Shown here: positions 33,324 to 40,350 of the stretch, piece by piece
How positions within the stretch are numbered: the stretch's first letter is position 1
Layout of the letters: each line of letters starts with the position of its first letter
From: a virus
Length of the DNA stretch: 49,732 nucleotides
IMG/VR virus record: IMGVR_UViG_3300028283_000011
Location: 1 to 49,732 of that record
Direction: 5' to 3' (one strand)
The notes under the pieces: generated by a model
The model's database searches: none
Told to the model about the DNA's origin: nothing
What the model saw: the letters and a program-made list of their open reading frames with translations, nothing else
Translations under genes and position numbers: made by a program

Positions 33324-34134
33324 ATTTGATAAATATTTAAGTGAGTCTAGATTAATTGGTTATATTAAAAGATCTGAACAAATTCAAATGATAAAAGAAT
33401 CATCGGAATTTAATCAATTTGGCAATTCTTTTGGAATGGACGGATCCTTTGGCGGTGGGGCTTTCGGGATGGGCTACGGATTTGCCACCGATCCAGGACT
33501 TTCTATATATTCACCTGACTCAAATCCGTACTGTGACCTTTATAGCAGACAGGCCGGGACCACTTCAAAACTCATGCAAATTATCAAGCAAGTTTCTAAA
33601 GAGATGATGGATGATCACGTTTTCGCTAGAAAGTCTGATAGATTCTTAGAAGATATAGATGAATATAAGAATATAAAGATTCTTAGAATATTTGCCAACG
33701 AAAACTTAAAACTAAACGTTTATATATCTTTTGACTTTATGGAACAAGAATTTTTTGGTGTCTTCCGTAATTTTAACTCGAGTCATATGAAACCAACATT
33801 TGATACTGAATTATTAGGTAATCCAGCATTTAATTATATCGATAAAGAATATTATCTTAAACTCAATCAGTACCTTTATAAGTTAGTCTATAACTTCTTT
33901 ATACCAGAAGCAGGTATGTACAAGAATCTAAAAGAAAATTGTGTTGTTAAAGATGATAACATGGGACAATTAAGATATTTAAAAGAAGGTAAGATAGTTG
34001 AAGTACTTGGTTATAATACAGATGAAAATAACGATCCTTATGTTGTTTTAAAAATAGAAGACAAGAAATTTAATATCACGGGAAATAATTACTTTTATTT
34101 CAAATATTGGTTCGATCCAATTACAGTAAAATAA
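33313..34134 (+). CDS. Gly-rich protein with capsid-targeting-like leader
   Basis: 273 residues. MIIKFDKYLSESRL has an L-S-E site followed by Ser. Residues about 36-60 are Gly/Phe-rich (FGGGAFGMGYGF) and encoded by unusually GC-rich codons. The C-terminal part is an alpha/beta region ending with a small beta-domain (YLKEGKIVEVLGYNTDENND, then PYVVLKIEDKKFNITGNNYF). Function not recognised. The foreign-looking patch starts about 110 bases after the endonuclease stop and may be a co-conversion tract. Confidence 0.7.
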   Translation: MIIKFDKYLSESRLIGYIKRSEQIQMIKESSEFNQFGNSFGMDGSFGGGAFGMGYGFATDPGLSIYSPDSNPYCDLYSRQAGTTSKLMQIIKQVSKEMMDDHVFARKSDRFLEDIDEYKNIKILRIFANENLKLNVYISFDFMEQEFFGVFRNFNSSHMKPTFDTELLGNPAFNYIDKEYYLKLNQYLYKLVYNFFIPEAGMYKNLKENCVVKDDNMGQLRYLKEGKIVEVLGYNTDENNDPYVVLKIEDKKFNITGNNYFYFKYWFDPITVK

Positions 34135-34135
34135 A

Positions 34136-34972
34136 CTACTGAAACAATTTCTCGATTTGTTTAAAATTATTATCCATTACCAAATAATAATCGTGTTCTT
34201 TTTCGGCTTCTTGTTTTTTCAAAATATTTATATCTTCTCTTTTCTTCCAATAATATCTAGATTTTATTTCAAATATAATATTAGTGTTTTTTAATTTGTA
34301 GTCCACAAAATAATTATGGATAATCCCATCAATCTCATATTGAATATTTGGACCTCTTTCTATCATTTCTAATTTGCCCATTTCTTCTACAAATTTAAGA
34401 AATTTTAATTCATATGTTCCTTGATAATCAATATTTTGATATTGTTTCACTTTAACATTATTCCAAGTTTTTAATCTTCCTGTTTTAACAGCGTTTATCA
34501 TACTTAAACTCATTTTTTTCTTTATATCTTCACTCCTCTTTTGTCCTCTTGTTTTAGATACAATTTTTTCTATTCGTTCTTTTTCTTTATTTTTAATTTT
34601 TATTTTAACATCATTTCTTGAGAAAGGGTTTCCATTTTCCAACATCCAATTTTTAATGGATTCTTTTTGTTTCTCACCGCATGGAACTCCGTATCTTCCA
34701 TTTTTTTCACCTGTTTTTCTACATTTCCCACATAAATGATAATTTTTATTCGGATCTAAATCTCTTATTTTTCTTTCGCATATATTATTACAATCATCGC
34801 ATTTAACTTTTATAAATTTTGTTCTATATTTAGATTTAGATTTTAATAAAGACCAATGTACAATAAAAGGTTCATTAATTATTGGTTTAAAACCAATTGA
34901 TTTTTCCCATTTACTTGGTTGGGAGCAATGAGTTAATAATACTTCTACGTTTTCATATTCTTTTAGGAACAT
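34136..34972 (-). CDS. PD-(D/E)XK-type homing endonuclease
   Basis: 278 residues. The N-terminal zinc finger has VKCDDCNNICERKIRDLDP and LCGKCRK. Next is a NUMOD3-like segment (GEKNGRYGVPCGEKQKESIK, MSLSMINAVKTGRLKTWNN). The C-terminal nuclease has DYQGTYELKFLKFVEE, NYFVDYKL and NIIFEIKSRYYW, giving Glu, Asp and Glu-x-Lys in order, the same plan as the genes at 18482 and 46969. It is convergent with the Gly-rich gene and divergent from MazG-NadD. Confidence 0.85.
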   Translation of the reverse strand: MFLKEYENVEVLLTHCSQPSKWEKSIGFKPIINEPFIVHWSLLKSKSKYRTKFIKVKCDDCNNICERKIRDLDPNKNYHLCGKCRKTGEKNGRYGVPCGEKQKESIKNWMLENGNPFSRNDVKIKIKNKEKERIEKIVSKTRGQKRSEDIKKKMSLSMINAVKTGRLKTWNNVKVKQYQNIDYQGTYELKFLKFVEEMGKLEMIERGPNIQYEIDGIIHNYFVDYKLKNTNIIFEIKSRYYWKKREDINILKKQEAEKEHDYYLVMDNNFKQIEKLFQ

Positions 34973-34982
34973 ATTTTGTTTT

Positions 34983-34997
34983 ATTTGTATATATTGA
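34983..34997 (-). promoter_or_regulatory. TCAATATATACAAAT promoter-like element
   Basis: Minus strand, 10 bases before the ATG at 34972. Confidence 0.35.
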
Positions 34998-35054
34998 TAT
35001 TAAAAAATGACTTTTTACCAGTTCATAATGGACATATACAAATTGATAATTTAT

Positions 35055-35068
35055 TTTTAATATATAAT
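35055..35068 (+). promoter_or_regulatory. TTTTTAATATATAAT promoter-like element
   Basis: Plus strand, about 21 bases before the ATG at 35090. Its position supports that start over the longer open frame beginning at 34976. Confidence 0.45.
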
Positions 35069-35089
35069 AAAAAATATATTATCAGTTCG

Positions 35090-36010
35090 ATGGATGTTAA
35101 AGAATTGCAACAAAAAATATCTGATTCTTTTGAAATTTTTGGTTCTACTCCGATAGAAGAAAGATTAGATGACATAAAGAGGGAATTTCTTCATCTAATA
35201 AGGAGCGATGGTCCTAAGAGTTTAATGGAGGAAACAGGAGATTTAATGTCCAGTTTAATTCAATTGTGTAACGAGCATGGATGGAATTTAGAAGATATTA
35301 TCAATGGAACCTTATCTAAAATTCACAGACGTAAAGATCAATATCAAAAGTTAGGAAGAAGGATAGAGGTGGCCATACTGGGAGTGGCAGCTGACCCCCC
35401 GCATAACGGACATATTCAATTAGCACAACACGTATTAAATAATAGTGGAGTTATAGAAAAAGTTTGGATGATGCCTCCATACGCACACATGTACGGTAAA
35501 AAAATGGCTTCACCAGAAGATAGATTTGAAATGTGTAAATTAGCGGCTGAAAAAGATAGAAGAATAACAGCATTCAAATACGAAATAGAAAATAAATTAG
35601 CTGGGGAAACTTATTTCTTTTTCAAGAAATTACTAGCAGATAAAGAATATACTGATAAAAACGAATTCTCAATGATAATAGGTCTAGATAACGCTAACTC
35701 TTTTCATAAATGGGTAAACTATAAATATTTAGAAAGAATGGTTAGATTTATAGTTGTTCCTAGAAAAGGTGTAGAAAGAGATCCAAAAGTAGATTGGTAT
35801 TTAAGACCGCCTCATATTTTTATGAAAGAGGAAACTGATATAATGGAAATTTCTTCTACACAAGTAAGAGATATGTTAAAGAATGAAGATCCAAATATAA
35901 ATAAATTCTTAGATCCAAAGGTGGTACAATATATAAAAGAGCATAACTTATATGGTACAGGTGGTGTAATTGAAAGTTATAAAAAATTCATAAGAAATGG
36001 TAAGAATTAA
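35090..36010 (+). CDS. MazG-like pyrophosphohydrolase fused to NadD-like nucleotidyltransferase
   Basis: 306 residues. N-terminal MazG-like domain (about 1-85): LMEETGDLMSSLIQLC with the metal-binding Glu-Glu-x-Gly-Asp, then KIHRRKDQY. C-terminal nicotinate-nucleotide adenylyltransferase-like domain (about 90-295): GVAADPPHNGHIQLAQHV with the H-x-G-H motif, WMMPPYAHMYGKK, SMIIGLDNANSFHKW, and EISSTQVRDML, the I-S-S-T-x-x-R motif. Known roles are hydrolysis of nucleoside triphosphates and NAD(P)+ synthesis from mononucleotide plus ATP. The fusion points to nucleotide or NAD control during infection. The open frame reaches back to 34976 but has no ATG there. Confidence 0.88.
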   Translation: MDVKELQQKISDSFEIFGSTPIEERLDDIKREFLHLIRSDGPKSLMEETGDLMSSLIQLCNEHGWNLEDIINGTLSKIHRRKDQYQKLGRRIEVAILGVAADPPHNGHIQLAQHVLNNSGVIEKVWMMPPYAHMYGKKMASPEDRFEMCKLAAEKDRRITAFKYEIENKLAGETYFFFKKLLADKEYTDKNEFSMIIGLDNANSFHKWVNYKYLERMVRFIVVPRKGVERDPKVDWYLRPPHIFMKEETDIMEISSTQVRDMLKNEDPNINKFLDPKVVQYIKEHNLYGTGGVIESYKKFIRNGKN

Positions 36011-36545
36011 GAGAATATATGAATTTTTAGAATTGGAAAAAATTTATCCTTATAAAGAATATGATAAAAGGAATAGTATGAGTTTTTACTCTTTTAATTC
36101 AGCAGACACTAAATATATTGTCCAAGTATATATAATGCATCATAGTAAAAAGGTACCTTTTGCTAATTTATCATGGGCTAGTGAAGCAGATTGGAAAAAC
36201 GCATCTGGTAAGCCTTTTTCAGATAAAACAAGTAAAACTATAAATTTAAATGATTTATTTAAAATTTTAAATACTGTATTTAAAATATTTTTTGAATTTA
36301 TGGAAAATAGAAATATAGAATACGGACAAGTGGGGTCTTGTAGTAAAAGTAAGTTTAAAGTATATAAACAAATTATAGAAGAAGAAAGTGATTATGAAAT
36401 AGTTAGAGAAAAATCAGAACCATGGAACGGCACTAGAACTTTATATTATATAGATTTTCAAAGAAAGAATTATGTTCCTACACCTACTCCTCCACCATCT
36501 CCACCAAAACCAAAAACTGGATTAAGGAAATTCTTTAATTTTTAA
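35997..36545 (+). CDS. Hypothetical protein with leader-like N-terminus and Pro-rich tail
   Basis: 182 residues. It begins MVRIKRIYEFLELEK, a leader-like sequence with F-L-E. An alpha/beta domain follows (YIVQVYIMHHSKKVPFANLS, then a helix FKIFFEFMENRNIEYGQVGS), and the C-terminus is a linker PTPTPPPSPPKPKTG with a short end GLRKFFNF. It starts inside the last 14 bases of MazG-NadD and is co-transcribed. It shares a TTAA stop overlap with the convergent gene. Function not recognised. Confidence 0.65.
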   Translation: MVRIKRIYEFLELEKIYPYKEYDKRNSMSFYSFNSADTKYIVQVYIMHHSKKVPFANLSWASEADWKNASGKPFSDKTSKTINLNDLFKILNTVFKIFFEFMENRNIEYGQVGSCSKSKFKVYKQIIEEESDYEIVREKSEPWNGTRTLYYIDFQRKNYVPTPTPPPSPPKPKTGLRKFFNF

Positions 36546-36817
36546 TAAAAAACGCTCATAGGATCACTTCTCCATTTTTCACCGTCCCATTCGCCATTTA
36601 TAAGTCCTCCTCCACAAATAAATGTACACGATTCTTTATTTAGTTTATTTAAACCAGAATCGTACATAGCTTGTGCGTCATATATATCAACACCTTTAGC
36701 GTGTTCAAATGTTAATTTTATAAATTCTCCTTTTTTAATTCTAGGATTATATGGTTTATTTTTATCTCTAACTTCTTGATAAACACCGTATAATTTTTCT
36801 AATTCCCAATTACTCAT
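36542..36817 (-). CDS. Hypothetical protein
   Basis: 91 residues, not recognised. Sequence features: an N-terminal helix (SNWELEKLYGVYQEVRDK), VDIYDAQAMYDSG, then SCTFICGGGLINGEWDGEKW. Two bases separate it from the ribbon-helix-helix gene upstream. Confidence 0.6.
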   Translation of the reverse strand: MSNWELEKLYGVYQEVRDKNKPYNPRIKKGEFIKLTFEHAKGVDIYDAQAMYDSGLNKLNKESCTFICGGGLINGEWDGEKWRSDPMSVFY

Positions 36818-36819
36818 TT

Positions 36820-37224
36820 CTATGAATTTATTTGTTCTGATCCCTCAAATCCTGTTCTTTTCAAACTTTGATTTTGTCCATTTATGGTAACTGTTAATCT
36901 ATCAGCTAAAGAATTATTAAAAAAAGAACTAGGATCTACTTGCTCTACTTCTTTATACATCTGCATAAATAGTATAATAGGAATCTTACTACCATCGTTT
37001 AAATAATGGAATGTGTCGTCACTTCTTCTTATTGTTACAGAATAACTAGGATTTGTTTTTAAAACATACACTTTATCCACATGTCCCATATTATTATCAT
37101 CTAAGAATTTATTTATACAGTTTTCAATAAATGAACTTTTATTTATATTTCTTTCATCAGTAATGTGATCAAAAGCTTCGTAAAGTTTTTGATCGACTGA
37201 ATATGTTTTAGTTATTTTTGCCAT
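36820..37224 (-). CDS. Ribbon-helix-helix protein with QVDPSSFFNNS motif
   Basis: 134 residues. Residues 1-45 (KTYSVDQKLYEAFDHIT, then NINKSSFIENCINKFLDD) fit a ribbon-helix-helix DNA-binding fold: beta strand with alternating residues, helix, turn, helix. A beta-rich middle follows, and QVDPSSFFNNS at 95-105, nearly identical to the C-terminal motif of the gene at 4113, then a short tail. It is probably a small transcription regulator, perhaps dimeric, whose C-terminal peptide recruits a partner. Confidence 0.7.
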   Translation of the reverse strand: MAKITKTYSVDQKLYEAFDHITDERNINKSSFIENCINKFLDDNNMGHVDKVYVLKTNPSYSVTIRRSDDTFHYLNDGSKIPIILFMQMYKEVEQVDPSSFFNNSLADRLTVTINGQNQSLKRTGFEGSEQINS

Positions 37225-37243
37225 TTCTTTTTATAATTATTTT

Positions 37244-37570
37244 TTACATATACGCTCCATCTGGAACATGAATTGGTTTACTCCTCAAAAGAACACAATT
37301 GTGTTCGAATTCCTTATCATCTAAAGAGAAAGATAATTTAACTCCACCGTTCTTTAATATAATATCATATGGTTTTTGAAAATCAAATGTTTCTACCTCA
37401 AGAACTTTATTATCGTAATCTTTCCATTCGAAATTAATATCATTTACCAATAATTCAATAGTCATATTTACTAATTGGGTTTCATCGGCTCTGTAATATC
37501 CACACATCTTCATCGCGTGAGGATTAATATCCTCATTTAATCTTTTGAAATCATCCCATTTACTTATCAT
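37244..37570 (-). CDS. Small protein with capsid-targeting-like leader
   Basis: 108 residues from the ATG at 37570. An open frame extends 19 codons upstream but overlaps the preceding gene, and the internal Met gives the shared leader MISKWDDFKRLNEDINP with L-N-E. The body is beta-rich (GVKLSFSLDDKEFEHNCVLL). Function not recognised. It is one base from the stop of the 37572 gene. Confidence 0.65.
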   Translation of the reverse strand: MISKWDDFKRLNEDINPHAMKMCGYYRADETQLVNMTIELLVNDINFEWKDYDNKVLEVETFDFQKPYDIILKNGGVKLSFSLDDKEFEHNCVLLRSKPIHVPDGAYM

Positions 37571-37571
37571 A

Positions 37572-37850
37572 TTAACTATTAATTTTTTCAGCGTTACTGT
37601 TGTCCCACATAGCTCCACAATTCTCAACAGACGGTCCCTGAAACTTCTCTACCTTAGATTTTACACCTTCCATACTCATCATCGTTGCGTATTCAATAGG
37701 GAAACATAACATATTATAGTCAGGTCTCTTCTTGAATAAAGATATATCAACTTTAATATATTCATATTCATCCCCATACATCTCATAAAGTTTCTTGTAA
37801 AGTTTCTCTTTTAAGTCAGAGACATTCTTCTCCATTTCTTGATAATCCAT
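37572..37850 (-). CDS. Hypothetical protein
   Basis: 92 residues, helical N-terminus (MEKNVSDLKEKLYKKLYEMY) and a Tyr-rich middle. Not recognised. It heads a small minus-strand operon behind the TTTATATATACG element at 37865. Confidence 0.6.
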   Translation of the reverse strand: MDYQEMEKNVSDLKEKLYKKLYEMYGDEYEYIKVDISLFKKRPDYNMLCFPIEYATMMSMEGVKSKVEKFQGPSVENCGAMWDNSNAEKINS

Positions 37851-38036
37851 AATAACAATTTTTTATTCGTATATATAAATAAAAAAATGTCAAAAATGTC
37901 ATTTTTAATAAAAAAGTGGAAAATAATTAAGAATTTTTAATAAGAGAAGTCTAAAAAGTCAATAACTCCGTTTCTTTTTTGGTCGGTTTTCTATCCTGTT
38001 TCTTTGTCTGTGTTAGGACCACATTCATTTTCGATA
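37851..38036. other. Gene-free stretch
   Basis: 186 bases. It holds the promoter-like element at 37865-37880 and otherwise no gene I can support. A minus-strand frame through 37940-38036 (ENECGPNTDKETG, then a TAG, then NGVIDFLDFSY) looks faintly protein-like and could be a decayed gene end. Confidence 0.4.
37865..37880 (-). promoter_or_regulatory. ATTTATATATACGAAT promoter-like element
   Basis: Minus strand, 14 bases before the ATG at 37850. Confidence 0.4.
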
Positions 38037-38360
38037 TTATTGTTTATTTAATATCATGTTAATTGCTTCAACGTTAAAGTTAGAAAGAAAATCTTTAACT
38101 TCTATAAGATATTCTTGGAGAGTTTCACTGTCTTCTGATACGTTTATAGCGTTAACAAGTTCCCACCATTCTTTTTCGTTATCAAATCCGACAACGTTTA
38201 AAACGTCTTCCGATGAATTTTTCAATATGAAATATATATTATCTTTATATTCGTAGAATTCATCTGGATCGTTTAGATCAACGTAACCTGCGTCTTCGTC
38301 CCAAGGGAAAATGATTACGTCTTCATTTCCAAAATTTTCAAACATTTTTAACTTTGCCAT
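38037..38360 (-). CDS. Small acidic protein with capsid-targeting-like leader
   Basis: 107 residues. The leader MAKLKMFENFGNED carries M-F-E. The body is acidic with an alpha/beta pattern (NIYFILKNSSEDVLNVVGFD, EKEWWELVNAIN, YLIEVKDFLSNFNVEAINMI). It is a close neighbour (nine bases) of another leader-bearing gene upstream. Function not recognised. Confidence 0.65.
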   Translation of the reverse strand: MAKLKMFENFGNEDVIIFPWDEDAGYVDLNDPDEFYEYKDNIYFILKNSSEDVLNVVGFDNEKEWWELVNAINVSEDSETLQEYLIEVKDFLSNFNVEAINMILNKQ

Positions 38361-38369
38361 ATCTTTATT

Positions 38370-38660
38370 TTATTTTTGTTTTAAATATTCTTTTGTTCTT
38401 GATCTCAACATTTTAAGATATTCTTCGCTCCAACTAACTAAATAATCGTAATCAACTATACCTGAAACCATAAGTTCACTATCACTCGGATCATCAACAG
38501 AATCTTCCCCTAGATGAGGATATAGCCCAAGTATATATTCCTCTCCCTGTTCCAATATCATATCAGCTAGAAAATCTGCTGGATTCCCTTTGAAATATCT
38601 AATGCTATTACCTTCATAGTTATCATCTTCAAATTGTTCATTAAATTTTTTGAGTTTCAT
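38370..38660 (-). CDS. Small protein with capsid-targeting-like leader
   Basis: 96 residues. MKLKKFNEQFEDDN matches the leader (F-N-E). The acidic body has GEEYILGLYPHLGEDSVDDP and an aromatic helix SWSEEYLKMLRSRTKEYL. It is two bases from the WYL-like gene upstream. Not recognised. Confidence 0.65.
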   Translation of the reverse strand: MKLKKFNEQFEDDNYEGNSIRYFKGNPADFLADMILEQGEEYILGLYPHLGEDSVDDPSDSELMVSGIVDYDYLVSWSEEYLKMLRSRTKEYLKQK

Positions 38661-38662
38661 CT

Positions 38663-39553
38663 TTATTTTATTATTTTACTAAATAGCCACACTTTAAAAA
38701 TATATTGACTATTAATAACCTTAGTGGTTAAAATCTCTTTACCTATAATAGCCTTTATTACTTTATATGTGCCTATTAATTTTTTATCTTCAAAAACTTT
38801 TGCCACTCTTCCTTCTGTTCCTGCTGCTCCAAGAATAGCAATATATTCATTACCCATTACAGTTCTCATTATAGTTACTCTGGTCTCATCTATCTTCTTC
38901 TTATCCATAAGAGTATTGGTCCAAGGATCTCTTAAATTTAATTCAGTATCAGTTGGCCTTATATCTATCTTTACAACAGTATTGGTATCATTAGTTACTT
39001 TTGATTCTTCCTCTAATTCAATCTTTCCTTCATTTAAAAGATTTTGTTGATTTCTTCTTATAATATTAAAATCTGCCTGAGCAATAATCCTTTCAGTCAT
39101 AGCCCTATCATTCATTCTATATCCAACAGGAGGAAGACGATAAAAATCACCAGTAAACATCATTGACTTTATATTAGTAGTCTTAAATAATCTCCAAACC
39201 TTCTCAGTATTTCTTTTTTCGTGTACACTCCAACCATTTAAATGCCAACCTCTTACTAACATATTACGAGTATTTCTATTAACACCGAGTACCATAGGAT
39301 AGATAACACGTTCTCTGCCACCACGCCATTCGTCTTTATCACCAGCGTAATTTATTAGAATGATCATACCATTTTGAATAGCTTTAACCATGAGGCCTTC
39401 GTTGAATGGCATTTGTTTATTAACTGGAAAACCTGGCACAATATCTTTATTTTCAGCTGCTTCGCGAATGAGTCTACCGTTTTTAGTGTTATATTTGTAT
39501 CTAATTTTTGGTACAAAATAAAGATCTGTTGTATTTAAGTATTTTTCTACCAT
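38663..39553 (-). CDS. WYL-domain-like protein
   Basis: 296 residues. The middle (about 65-145) reads MIILINYAGDKDEWRGGRER, then VIYPMVLGVNRNTRNMLVRG with W and WRLFKTTNIKSMMFTGDFY. This strand pattern, with R-x-I/V-x-P, V-x-G-W and R-x-F...I, is that of WYL ligand-sensing domains. The C-terminal part (about 200-290) is beta-rich and unidentified (NEYIAILGAAGTEGRVAKVF). No helix-turn-helix is visible at the N-terminus, so a transcriptional role is not shown. WYL proteins bind nucleic acid or nucleotide ligands in several regulators and defence systems. Confidence 0.5.
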   Translation of the reverse strand: MVEKYLNTTDLYFVPKIRYKYNTKNGRLIREAAENKDIVPGFPVNKQMPFNEGLMVKAIQNGMIILINYAGDKDEWRGGRERVIYPMVLGVNRNTRNMLVRGWHLNGWSVHEKRNTEKVWRLFKTTNIKSMMFTGDFYRLPPVGYRMNDRAMTERIIAQADFNIIRRNQQNLLNEGKIELEEESKVTNDTNTVVKIDIRPTDTELNLRDPWTNTLMDKKKIDETRVTIMRTVMGNEYIAILGAAGTEGRVAKVFEDKKLIGTYKVIKAIIGKEILTTKVINSQYIFKVWLFSKIIK

Positions 39554-39572
39554 TAAAATTTTATTAAATTTT

Positions 39573-39586
39573 CGTTATATATTAAT
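39573..39586 (-). promoter_or_regulatory. ATTAATATATAACG promoter-like element
   Basis: Minus strand, 19 bases before the ATG at 39553. It heads the WYL-like unit. Confidence 0.5.
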
Positions 39587-39601
39587 TTATAGAAATGATT
39601 T

Positions 39602-40288
39602 TTATATTGTAAGTGTTTTCATAATAAAGAAACTATCTATTATATCGTCCCAAGGTTTCGGTACGTTCTTCAATTTTAAAAGATCGTCCTTATATTTATT
39701 CAATAGTATAGATAACTTATCATTTCCATTCAAATCAATTAAAGCTTTCATCATATCTTTTTTAACAAAACTTCCGCCGGACACACCGTCTTTGCTTTTA
39801 TTGATCTTTTTATTTTTCGCTTTAGGACTTAAAGTGTAACCGTAAACTAACTCAGCGGTCATTGATTTTACGGTCATAGGTGAAAGTATGATCATCTTTT
39901 CCAATTTAGGAAGAGATAATAACTTTTGTCTTAAAAGAGTTGAAAAAGTTACAATATCTACTATACTATTAGTGTTCTTTAAACCGTAATTATAACCCTC
40001 AATAGCCAAAAGAGTCTTGTCTTTTTTATCCACGTTCCCAACTATCTTATTATATATCAAGTCAGTGACGTAATCGTATTCTCTTAATCTCATTATTTCG
40101 CTTTCAGTATAATTATCTATATCTTTGTAGGTATAGTTAATAAATTCGTAATCGATAGTGTCCATAGTTTTTTTGACCCAACCCACGTTTCTTTTGAGGG
40201 TGGTGAAGTTAGAAATGATTATTTCATCATCTCTTAATAAAGACATTCCTGTTGAATCTATTGATATGTCTATTCCTACTAAGTTCAT
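39602..40288 (-). CDS. RuvC-like resolvase
   Basis: 228 residues, close to RuvC-type nucleases (about 160-230). GIDISIDSTGMSLL gives the first-strand Asp7. LLAIEGYNYG gives Glu97. The C-terminus has PWDDIIDSFFI with Asp215 and Asp218. These are the four acidic metal ligands of the RNase H-like fold. MIILSPMTVKSM matches the usual P-x-x-V-K strand. A role in resolving branched replication or packaging DNA is inferred from the fold. It is divergent from the histidine kinase gene. Confidence 0.8.
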   Translation of the reverse strand: MNLVGIDISIDSTGMSLLRDDEIIISNFTTLKRNVGWVKKTMDTIDYEFINYTYKDIDNYTESEIMRLREYDYVTDLIYNKIVGNVDKKDKTLLAIEGYNYGLKNTNSIVDIVTFSTLLRQKLLSLPKLEKMIILSPMTVKSMTAELVYGYTLSPKAKNKKINKSKDGVSGGSFVKKDMMKALIDLNGNDKLSILLNKYKDDLLKLKNVPKPWDDIIDSFFIMKTLTI

Positions 40289-40317
40289 TGATTTTTATTT
40301 ATTTTTTAATTCTTGTA

Positions 40318-40332
40318 TTTTTATATATAGAT
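40318..40332 (+). promoter_or_regulatory. TTTTTATATATAGAT promoter-like element
   Basis: Plus strand, 18 bases before the ATG at 40351. It supports this start for the histidine kinase. Confidence 0.45.
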
Positions 40333-40350
40333 AAAAATAGGTCCGCTTGT

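Noticed and set aside
34976-35089. Longer start for MazG-NadD
   Set aside because: No ATG (only TTG) and a promoter-like element just before the ATG at 35090.
37940-38036. Possible TAG read-through gene (ENECGPNTDKETG, TAG, NGVIDFLDFSY) and TAG recoding
   Set aside because: No start codon and no homology. TAG is rare but does end the 16916 gene normally, so recoding is not supported.
40252-40350. Longer start for the histidine kinase with a membrane helix (LLICLFLLSSLIFIYFLI)
   Set aside because: It overlaps the 5' end of the divergent resolvase gene in antisense, the hydrophobicity comes from AT-rich spacer, and a promoter-like element lies inside it.
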